A DNA stretch of 64,000 nt from Denitratisoma sp. DHT3 (GTDB lineage: Bacteria > Pseudomonadota > Gammaproteobacteria > Burkholderiales > Rhodocyclaceae): the NCBI RefSeq assembly GCF_007833355.1, contig NZ_CP020914.1, positions 2,962,047 through 3,026,046 on the forward strand, read 5' to 3'. The notes under the pieces are model-generated. The model was not told the DNA's origin. It was given only the letters and a program-made list of their open reading frames with translations, and did not search any database. A program made the translations under genes and the position numbers. Shown one piece after another: positions 1 through 5,501 of the stretch (its first letter is position 1; every line of letters begins with the position of its first letter).

Positions 1-94
1 GCCGGTGCGTTCCCTGGACGAGGTGGTCAGTCAGTTCAAGCAGAGCAATCCGGCGGCTGTGACGAGCTTCATCGATATCACGGTAACGCCCTGA
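1..94 (+). CDS. 3' end of an unidentified gene cut by the window edge
   Basis: An open frame enters from the left edge and ends at a TGA at 92-94. Only about 30 residues are visible (starting PVRSLDEVVSQ and ending DITVTP), too few to assign a family. It lies 11 bp upstream of the next gene on the same strand, so it is probably the preceding member of the same surface-protein operon. No function is claimed. Confidence 0.6.
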   Translation, partial: PVRSLDEVVSQFKQSNPAAVTSFIDITVTP

Positions 95-105
95 GGCGAG
101 CGTCC

Positions 106-693
106 ATGCGTCGTCCCCTGCAGCGGTTTGCCCTCCTGTGCGGCGCCAGTGCCGCCGTCGCCATCGGCGGCGCGAGTGCGGCGGTGGCGGGTGAAATCAT
201 CCTGTCGCCGTCGCAGGACGGCGGCGCGGTGAGCGCCGCGACAGCCGGCGAACAGCGGGATCGGGCGAGAGGCTATCGCAAGAACCAGTCGCCGGACGCC
301 GGAACGTCCATCATTCTGGTGCCCGAGGAAGAGGAGGAGGGGATGTTGTCGCCCCGCGGCGGCGTGGAATCGTCCCGGGCCGCGGAAAATCGCTTGCGGG
401 CGAAGCAGTTGCGGCAGTCGGAGGATGGGCATGGCCTACCCGCGATCATCATGCCCGGCGCGGGCGGCGATGACGCTTCGGCCCATGAGCGCGCGCAAGA
501 GAGCCGACTCAAGGCCCGGGCATATCGCGAGCATGGCCAGTCGGCGACGGACAAGGTGGGGCCCGATGGAATTCCGCTGGTGTTGTGCCCGAGTACCGAC
601 AACGTGGCCGGCCGGATTGGCGATGATGCGCGATCGGGCGGTCTGATCTACATCATCCGGGACGGTAAATCGATCAAAGCCCGTTGCCGCTGA
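106..693 (+). CDS. Secreted protein with three degenerate internal repeats, function unknown
   Basis: This 195-residue protein starts with a clear signal peptide: MRRPLQRF, then an Ala-rich hydrophobic stretch ending near AAVAG at about residue 29. The mature part carries three loosely repeated units, each an Arg-rich helix-like piece followed by a hydrophobic strand ending in Pro. The strands are SIILVP (about 68-73), PAIIMP (about 113-118) and IPLVLCP (about 155-161). Each is preceded by a motif of the form R-x-R-x-x-x-R-x-x-Q. The C-terminus has two Cys. It stands 11 bp behind the partial upstream gene and ahead of other small secreted proteins, so a periplasmic or surface role is likely. 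I do not recognise the family. Confidence 0.7.
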   Translation: MRRPLQRFALLCGASAAVAIGGASAAVAGEIILSPSQDGGAVSAATAGEQRDRARGYRKNQSPDAGTSIILVPEEEEEGMLSPRGGVESSRAAENRLRAKQLRQSEDGHGLPAIIMPGAGGDDASAHERAQESRLKARAYREHGQSATDKVGPDGIPLVLCPSTDNVAGRIGDDARSGGLIYIIRDGKSIKARCR

Positions 694-766
694 TAAAAGT
701 GATGATGGTGTCAACCCCATTCTGTAACTAAGCGTTATATTGGCTATGGATGCATGAGGAGGGGCG

Positions 767-1075
767 ATGAAATTCGGCGCAATGGTGGTTTTGATGCTGA
801 CGGCGGGGATGGCATCGGCTCAGGTTGCCGTCGATGTTTCCGCCTACGGCGTCAAGGTCCAGACCGGAGGCGGTTCCAATGCCGGCAACGACGCGCAATC
901 GGGCAGCCTGGGGCCGGATGTCGAGATGGAGGGCGTCGCGGTCATCAATGGCGAGGTGTTCATCGATGGCGAGAAGGTGCCCAAGGGCAAGACCTCCTAC
1001 ACGTCCCGGAAAAGCGGCAAGACCTATTTGATTCGGAGGAGCAAGGGCGGCAATGTCAGCGTCTCCGAGAAATAA
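767..1075 (+). CDS. Small secreted protein, function unknown
   Basis: A 102-residue product with an N-terminal signal peptide (MKFGAMVVLMLTAGMASA, cleavage after ASA) and a mature part of about 84 residues rich in Gly, Ser and Lys. The region around residues 57-90 has alternating hydrophobic residues, which suggests beta strands. An RBS-like GAGGAGGGG lies just before the ATG. The next gene starts inside its last 23 bp, so the two are translationally coupled. It belongs to the secreted-protein cluster that runs to 5.4 kb. No family recognised. Confidence 0.7.
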   Translation: MKFGAMVVLMLTAGMASAQVAVDVSAYGVKVQTGGGSNAGNDAQSGSLGPDVEMEGVAVINGEVFIDGEKVPKGKTSYTSRKSGKTYLIRRSKGGNVSVSEK

Positions 1076-1418
1076 GGCGTCGTCCTTGATGTATGCCTTG
1101 CTGGCGGGCCTGGCGGCGGCTCCCGCGGGCGCCACGGTCGTCATCGAGTACGACGTCGCGGGATACGGACAGGGATTGACGGTCGGCAGGCGCGGGATGC
1201 CTTCGATCGTCGTGGTTCCACCCGTGGCGGACTCGCAGGCCGGTTATTTGATGAACCGTAGCCGCGCCTGGTATCGCTATGGCCGTGGGGGAGCGGCGGC
1301 ACCTCTGGTGGTGGTGCCGATGACGGGCGTCTCGGATGACGTGACTGAGCGTCAATTGCGGGCGCGCAGCCATGTGGGCCGGGCGAATGCCTATCGCCTG
1401 CGGTATTTCGACAGATAG
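1053..1418 (+). CDS. Secreted protein, function unknown
   Basis: A 121-residue frame overlapping the upstream gene by 23 bp. The N-terminus (MSASPRNKASSLMYALLAGLAAAPAGA) reads as a basic n-region plus hydrophobic core with cleavage near PAGA. A start at the internal ATG at 1089 would give a shorter but still valid signal peptide. GGAGGA at 1035-1040 and AAGGGCGG just before 1053 could both serve the first ATG. The mature protein has no Cys and no recognisable domain. It shows runs of hydrophobic residues (MPSIVVVPP, APLVVVPM) that resemble the PxIIxP strands of the first gene in the locus, possibly a shared surface-protein theme. Confidence 0.65.
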   Translation: MSASPRNKASSLMYALLAGLAAAPAGATVVIEYDVAGYGQGLTVGRRGMPSIVVVPPVADSQAGYLMNRSRAWYRYGRGGAAAPLVVVPMTGVSDDVTERQLRARSHVGRANAYRLRYFDR

Positions 1419-1439
1419 TTGCCTGGAGGGAGTGGCGCG

Positions 1440-2351
1440 ATGTTCGCCTCGGTCGTAAAAAATCTATTGCGCTTCGCGCTGGTGGGATGGGTTGGAACCG
1501 CGTTGTGGCTGGCCGGTCCGGCTTGGGCGTTCGACGTGGTGAATGGGGATTTCCGCTCCATCCTCCACTCCCGTTCGGATGCGACCACGGTCTGGCGCTA
1601 CAGCGGCAACCCGAATGTGTTCATCTTCGACTTTCCCGGCCTGACGCTGCAGGGGCTGAGCTTCAACCGCGTCATGCAGCTCACCGAGCAACAGACCAGC
1701 GAGCCGTATCCGCGCCCCCTGACCACGGAGGAATTGACCAAGTACATCAAGGCGGCACGCCGGACCCAGGCGGATTTCGCCTTCGGCCATGACATCATGG
1801 TGTCGGAGTTCGTGCAGTTCTTCAACATGTCCGATCGGGACAAGGTGGCGCTCAATCCCGAGGAAATCCGGATTCGCGACTTTCTGCTGGAGCAGGGCAT
1901 GATCCGCAGTTGGCGCGGCTTCTATCAAGCGCTGCAACCGAATGTGGTGATCCTGTCGATTCCCCAGCCGCAGGAACGCAAGGCGGACGAGCCGCGGATC
2001 ACCCTCGCGGCCCGGTATGCGATCCTGCTGCATGAGATGGCGCACGGGGAGTACTACACCAATCCTTATTACAAGGCTTATTGCCAGCGTTTCTGGAGCG
2101 AGTCGCTGAGCGACAACCAGCGCGAGGCCTTCAAGAAATTCCTCGCCAACTACGGCTATTCGACTTACGGGGACGAGCTGCTGGTCAATGAGATGCAGGC
2201 ATACCTGATGTTCACGCCGGACCAGGCATCGTTCAGCGCCCGGAAACTGGGCGTGAGCGAGGCGGAACTGGACGCCATGCGCGACGCCTTCCGTAAAGGC
2301 AAGCCGCCCACCGAATTGCCGCTGAACGTATTGAAGGGAGAGTTGTTGTGA
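1440..2351 (+). CDS. Putative secreted gluzincin-type zinc metallopeptidase
   Basis: A 303-residue protein starting at ATG 1440, chosen because GGAGGG lies 9 bp upstream. The frame itself is open from a TTG at 1419. The N-terminus has a signal peptide or anchor (FALVGWVGTALWLAGPAWA, residues about 12-30). At residues 198-202 the sequence is HEMAH, a full HExxH zinc site, preceded by a hydrophobic helix (ARYAILL). A conserved-looking NEMQAY with Glu at about residue 251 could be the third zinc ligand, as in gluzincins. I do not recognise the exact family. It overlaps the next gene by 4 bp (GTGA), so it is made together with the first IQGNT-repeat protein and may process or remodel that group of secreted proteins; that role is inference. 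Confidence 0.7.
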   Translation: MFASVVKNLLRFALVGWVGTALWLAGPAWAFDVVNGDFRSILHSRSDATTVWRYSGNPNVFIFDFPGLTLQGLSFNRVMQLTEQQTSEPYPRPLTTEELTKYIKAARRTQADFAFGHDIMVSEFVQFFNMSDRDKVALNPEEIRIRDFLLEQGMIRSWRGFYQALQPNVVILSIPQPQERKADEPRITLAARYAILLHEMAHGEYYTNPYYKAYCQRFWSESLSDNQREAFKKFLANYGYSTYGDELLVNEMQAYLMFTPDQASFSARKLGVSEAELDAMRDAFRKGKPPTELPLNVLKGELL

Positions 2352-2647
2352 AAAAAATCCTCGCGCTGATGACGCTGGTCTTGCTCGTCACCGGAGCCGC
2401 GGCCCAGGTCAGCCAGCGGACCAAGATCCAGGGCAATACCGAGATCAACGTATCCACGCAGAACACCGTGGCGGTGGCGACCGGCGAGAACAACGTCGCC
2501 AAGAATCGGATTGGTGTGATCCAGGGCAGCAAGAAGGGCAACACCAGAATCAGCGTCAATGCCGCCAACGTCACCACGGTGGTGGGCGGACGCGACAAGA
2601 AGGCTTGTACCAACATTGGAGGAATCGTCAGCGATGAATGCAAATAA
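2348..2647 (+). CDS. Secreted IQGNT-repeat protein, divergent paralog
   Basis: A 99-residue protein that starts at GTG 2348, overlapping the protease stop by 4 bp, with GAAGGGAG upstream. After a signal peptide (MKKILALMTLVLLVTGAAAQ) come two imperfect repeats of about 35 residues. The first begins IQGNTEI, continues with QNTVAVATGENNVAKN and ends GVIQG. The second begins GNTRISV. The C-terminal end contains two Cys (KACTNIGG and DECK). It is clearly related to the proteins at 3600 and 3952 but more diverged. The alternating polar/hydrophobic pattern with regularly placed Asn and Gln suggests stacked beta strands (solenoid or amyloid-like), which is inference. Confidence 0.75.
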   Translation: MKKILALMTLVLLVTGAAAQVSQRTKIQGNTEINVSTQNTVAVATGENNVAKNRIGVIQGSKKGNTRISVNAANVTTVVGGRDKKACTNIGGIVSDECK

Positions 2648-2939
2648 GTTCGCAACCGGCATCACCCTTTCCCTGACGCTGTGCGCAGTCGCGACTGCGG
2701 CCTGGGCGACGCAGGGGCTGGACTCCAGATCCCAGACCAAGGTGAACAATGCGATGGCCAAGGCCTGGCAAAAGGGCGGCAATTCGCAAAACGACCCAGC
2801 CCTGCAAAAGCAGGTGGTGAACATCGGCAGCCGCCGCAACAACACCTGCAACGTCAACGTCGGCACGGCAAAACCGGGCGAGAAGGCGCCGAAGGAAATC
2901 GTCGTCACCACCAAAGAAGTCATCAACGTTTGCAAGTGA
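2634..2939 (+). CDS. Small secreted protein with two Cys, function unknown
   Basis: Start chosen at ATG 2634, with GGAGG at 2618-2622; it overlaps the previous gene by 14 bp. The 101-residue product has a signal peptide (FATGITLSLTLCAVATAAWA, cleavage near residue 25). The mature part is Asn- and Lys-rich, with NNTCNVNVG in the middle and VINVCK at the end, so an internal disulfide is possible. The phrase VVNIGSRRNNTCNVNVG loosely recalls the strand pattern of the IQGNT proteins but has no full repeat. Its tight packing between a repeat protein and an OmpA-like protein suggests joint function at the envelope. Confidence 0.7.
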   Translation: MNANKFATGITLSLTLCAVATAAWATQGLDSRSQTKVNNAMAKAWQKGGNSQNDPALQKQVVNIGSRRNNTCNVNVGTAKPGEKAPKEIVVTTKEVINVCK

Positions 2940-2946
2940 GAGCCCC

Positions 2947-3558
2947 ATGCGCGTGAATTCCCGTTTCCATCTGTCGTTTGTCGCATTCGCCGTGATGGCG
3001 GCGTTGGGCGCGACGAAGCCCGTGCTCGCCAGTGATGATCTTGCCAAGCTGGAGGAACTGAAGCGGGCCATGTCCGTCCCTGGCGGCGAAGGCGCTCCGG
3101 CGAAAAAGAAAATGCGCACCCGGGCGATCGTGATGGACAGCGATCCACAGCCCGAGGAGACGCCGGCGCCGCGTGGTGGTGCGCCCGTCGATTGCGCCTC
3201 GATCTCGCCCGACGTGAAGGCCAATGCGGTGGACTTTGCGATCCAGTTCAGGGTCGGTCGTGCCGAGCTGTCGCCCGTGTCGGAAAACACCCTGATCGAA
3301 ATCGGCAAGATTCTGGCGCTGTCGCCCGAGCGTTGCGTCCTGGTGGAAGGGCATACGGACGTGTCCGGCAATGCCGAGAAAAACCTGGTCCTGTCCCGCG
3401 AGCGGGCGGCGAGCGTCGTCAAATTCATCTCCGATCATGGTGGCGTCGACCGCAAGCGTCTGGTCCCGATCGGCAAAGGGTCCTCCGACCCGCTCAAGAA
3501 CCTCGATCCGCGCGATCCCAAGAATCGACGCGTGGTGTTCAAGGTTGTCACCGGCTGA
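2947..3558 (+). CDS. OmpA-family peptidoglycan-binding protein
   Basis: A 203-residue secreted protein with a signal peptide (residues about 1-28, ending PVLAS). A low-complexity Lys/Pro linker (about 45-78) leads to a C-terminal OmpA-like domain (about 85-203). The domain shows the expected VEGHTDVSGNAEKN core, the SRERAASVVKFI helix and the terminal NRRVVFKV. In this family the conserved Asp and Arg bind meso-diaminopimelate of peptidoglycan. There is no N-terminal beta-barrel and no lipobox, so it should be a soluble or associated periplasmic anchor. It lies 7 bp after the upstream gene and 41 bp before a repeat protein. Confidence 0.85.
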   Translation: MRVNSRFHLSFVAFAVMAALGATKPVLASDDLAKLEELKRAMSVPGGEGAPAKKKMRTRAIVMDSDPQPEETPAPRGGAPVDCASISPDVKANAVDFAIQFRVGRAELSPVSENTLIEIGKILALSPERCVLVEGHTDVSGNAEKNLVLSRERAASVVKFISDHGGVDRKRLVPIGKGSSDPLKNLDPRDPKNRRVVFKVVTG

Positions 3559-3599
3559 CGGCTGACATTTCACATCACTGTTACTTAAGGAGATTGACC

Positions 3600-3914
3600 A
3601 TGCGCGTTATCGCTCTTCTCGCCGCTTCCGCCATCATCGCTGCCCCGGCTTTTGCGCAGCAGGCCCAGCGTTCCAGCAATCCCCAGGGCGTGCAGATCCA
3701 GGGCAACACCGAGATCAAGGCCAAGCAGGAGAACACCGCCGCCGTCGCCGTGGGCGAAGGCAACGTGGCCAAGAACACCGCCGGCGCGATCAAGGGCGGC
3801 ACCCAGATCCAGGGCAACACCAAGATCAACGCCAGCCAGAAGAACACGGCTGCCGTGGCCGTCGGCAAGAACAACACCGCCGCCAACGAAGCCGGCGTGA
3901 TCGGCGGCAAGTAA
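3600..3914 (+). CDS. Secreted IQGNT tandem-repeat protein, copy 1
   Basis: A 104-residue protein with ATG at 3600 and AAGGAG in front. Its signal peptide is MRVIALLAASAIIAAPAFAQ. The mature protein is almost entirely two repeats with a 37-residue period. Unit 1 starts at residue 33 (IQGNTEIKAKQENTAAVAVG...) and unit 2 at residue 70 (IQGNTKINASQKNTAAVAVG...). It ends EAGVIGGK. There are no Cys, no aromatic residues in the repeats, and many Asn, Gln, Thr, Ala and Gly. This composition and strand periodicity would suit a beta-solenoid or functional-amyloid subunit, although it does not match the canonical curlin repeat. A near-identical gene follows directly. Confidence 0.8.
   Translation: MRVIALLAASAIIAAPAFAQQAQRSSNPQGVQIQGNTEIKAKQENTAAVAVGEGNVAKNTAGAIKGGTQIQGNTKINASQKNTAAVAVGKNNTAANEAGVIGGK
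3682..3895 (+). repeat. 214-bp duplicated segment, first copy
   Basis: This segment matches 4055-4268 at a fixed offset of 373 bp with only three mismatches found by eye, all synonymous (GAG/GAA, GAA/GAG, ACC/ACT). It covers both repeat units of the secreted repeat gene, while signal peptides and linkers differ. That pattern indicates recent duplication of the mature region or gene conversion. Confidence 0.9.
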
Positions 3915-3951
3915 GCAACGACATCATCCATCCATTAGGGAGTCCATCATC

Positions 3952-4287
3952 ATGAATCGTCTTCTCGTTCTCGCACTGGTTTCCGCGTTCGCCTCCACCG
4001 CTTTCGGCCAGGCTTCCCAGGCCGGTCCGCGCGGCGCCATGTCCTCGCCCAACGCCCAGGGCGTGCAGATCCAGGGCAACACCGAAATCAAGGCCAAGCA
4101 GGAGAACACCGCCGCCGTCGCCGTGGGCGAGGGCAACGTGGCCAAGAACACTGCCGGCGCGATCAAGGGCGGCACCCAGATCCAGGGCAACACCAAGATC
4201 AACGCCAGCCAGAAGAACACGGCTGCCGTGGCCGTCGGCAAGAACAACACCGCCGCCAACGAAGCCGGTCAGATCGGCGGCAAATAA
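3952..4287 (+). CDS. Secreted IQGNT tandem-repeat protein, copy 2
   Basis: A 111-residue protein with a TTAGGGAG ribosome site. Its signal peptide (MNRLLVLALVSAFASTAFGQ) is unrelated in sequence to that of copy 1, and a short linker (about 21-36) follows. The two 37-residue repeats are identical in protein sequence to copy 1 until the last residues (EAGQIGGK instead of EAGVIGGK). The gene is the last before a strong terminator at 4306. Two different export signals on an identical mature module suggest that high dosage or two subunit variants are selected. No function is known to me. Confidence 0.8.
   Translation: MNRLLVLALVSAFASTAFGQASQAGPRGAMSSPNAQGVQIQGNTEIKAKQENTAAVAVGEGNVAKNTAGAIKGGTQIQGNTKINASQKNTAAVAVGKNNTAANEAGQIGGK
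4055..4268 (+). repeat. 214-bp duplicated segment, second copy
   Basis: Second copy of the segment at 3682-3895, in the same orientation and coding for the same two repeat units. See the first copy for the differences. Confidence 0.9.
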
Positions 4288-4305
4288 TCGGCCTCGTGCC
4301 CCTTT

Positions 4306-4333
4306 CCCCCGGAGGTTCGCCTCCGGGGGTTTT
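4306..4333 (+). terminator. Rho-independent terminator after the repeat-protein genes
   Basis: A perfect 10-bp stem (CCCCCGGAGG / CCTCCGGGGG) with a TTCG tetraloop, followed by TTTT. It lies 19 bp after the stop of the second repeat gene and closes the first transcription unit of the locus. Confidence 0.9.
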
Positions 4334-4406
4334 GCCGTTTACCGTTCCGCGCCCCCTGGTTCCATGGTTTCATGGTTCCCAGAAACGCGTCTTGGGATGA
4401 GTCGAG

Positions 4407-4859
4407 ATGAGATTGCCACAGCTCCTGCCGTTCGCCGCCCTGCTGCTTTTCCTGCCGGGACTCACGCATGCCGAAGCGCCGTCGCCCTGGGTGGCGCAGA
4501 TCAAGGTTTCCCGTGGCATCGTCCATGTCGTGCGCGGCGGCCAGTCATATCCGGGATTGGTGGGGGTGCGCCTCAAGCAGGACGACATCGTGTCGACCGC
4601 CGGCAACGGTTCGGTCGGAGTGATGTTCCTCGACAACTCGATGCTGTCCCTCGGTCCGGATTCCGAAGTGTCGCTGCAGCGGTTCTCCTACGATCCGGCG
4701 ACCTATATGGGGGCTTTCGATGCCTTCGTCAAACGTGGCACGGTCTCCGTCCAATCCGGCAACATCGCGCGCCAGACCCCCGATGCCATGCGGATCAACA
4801 CGCCGAAGACCGAAATCCGGGGCGATGCGCAGTCCTATCTGGTTAGCGTGGAGAAGTAA
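4407..4859 (+). CDS. Secreted FecR-domain protein
   Basis: A 150-residue protein with a signal peptide (LLPFAALLLFLPGLTHAEA, cleavage near residue 23) and one FecR-type domain. The domain features visible are DDIVSTAGNGSVGVMFLDNS, then SLGPDSEVSLQRF, and a final RINTPKTEIRGDAQSYLVSVE. Classical FecR is a transmembrane anti-sigma regulator. Here there is no cytoplasmic or transmembrane part and no sigma-factor gene nearby, so this is the free periplasmic FecR fold, probably a binding module. It is followed 1 bp later by an OmpA-like lipoprotein, and the two are surely co-expressed. Confidence 0.8.
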   Translation: MRLPQLLPFAALLLFLPGLTHAEAPSPWVAQIKVSRGIVHVVRGGQSYPGLVGVRLKQDDIVSTAGNGSVGVMFLDNSMLSLGPDSEVSLQRFSYDPATYMGAFDAFVKRGTVSVQSGNIARQTPDAMRINTPKTEIRGDAQSYLVSVEK

Positions 4860-4860
4860 C

Positions 4861-5448
4861 ATGAAATGGTCACTGATCGCCTTGATGGCATGTGTGGCGG
4901 CCGGATGCGCCCATCGCGAAACGGTGGCGGTACTGCCTGGCGCTACGGGCAAGACGGGTGCCCTGAGCGTGAAGAGCAGGGACGGCGGCGAAGCCGTCAG
5001 GCTGAGCGACGCATACGCCGCCGCCGACGTGCGGGGCGGCAGCATCCGGGCCGGCCGGGTCACGCCGCAGGAGGTGGCGGAGAAATTTTCCGCCGCGATC
5101 GACGCGCAGCCGCTGCAACCGGCGCGCTTCCGCCTGTATTTCATCGAGGGGAGCGACAGGCTGACCGCCGACTCGGAGCAGCAGATCGCCCAGATTTTCA
5201 GTGAAATCAAGCGCCGCCCGGCGCCCGACGTCCAGGTCGTCGGCCATACCGACCGGGTCGGGGCGGTCGCGGAAAACGACCGCCTCGCGCTGAGGCGCGC
5301 GGAAAAAATTCGTGGCGACCTGATCAGCCAGGGACTGGATGCCGAGAACGTCGTGGCCAGCGGACGCGGGGAGCGCGAGCCGCTGGTGGCGACCGATGAC
5401 GAGGTGCCGGAGGCGCGCAACCGGCGGGTCGAGATTTATGTGCGCTGA
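4861..5448 (+). CDS. OmpA-family lipoprotein
   Basis: A 195-residue protein whose N-terminus MKWSLIALMACVAAGC carries a plausible lipobox (VAAGC, Cys at 16), so it should be lipidated. After a variable region (about 17-85) comes an OmpA-like domain (about 95-195): FRLYFIEGSDRLTADSEQ, VVGHTDRVGAVAEND, LALRRAEKIRGDLISQG and RNRRVEIYVR. The conserved Asp of GHTD and the Arg of NRRVE are present, as needed to bind peptidoglycan. It starts directly after the FecR gene. A FecR-domain plus OmpA-lipoprotein pair looks like an outer-membrane-to-wall anchoring unit for the neighbouring secreted proteins (inference). Confidence 0.85.
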   Translation: MKWSLIALMACVAAGCAHRETVAVLPGATGKTGALSVKSRDGGEAVRLSDAYAAADVRGGSIRAGRVTPQEVAEKFSAAIDAQPLQPARFRLYFIEGSDRLTADSEQQIAQIFSEIKRRPAPDVQVVGHTDRVGAVAENDRLALRRAEKIRGDLISQGLDAENVVASGRGEREPLVATDDEVPEARNRRVEIYVR

Positions 5449-5501
5449 ATCCTTTCCCTGCGATTTCCATTGACTCCCTGACCCGATCCCTGGAGATGCT
5501 C

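Noticed and set aside
3682..4268. Tandem 214-bp repeat as a CRISPR or phage repeat
   Set aside because: Only two copies, both coding, with no spacers and no cas genes.
2348..4287. IQGNT repeats as canonical curli (CsgA/CsgB)
   Set aside because: The repeat length and residue pattern differ from curlin (S-x5-Q-x4-N-x5-Q), and no csgG, csgE or csgF-like gene is visible.
4407..4859. FecR-domain protein as an anti-sigma factor
   Set aside because: No cytoplasmic or transmembrane part and no adjacent sigma factor gene.
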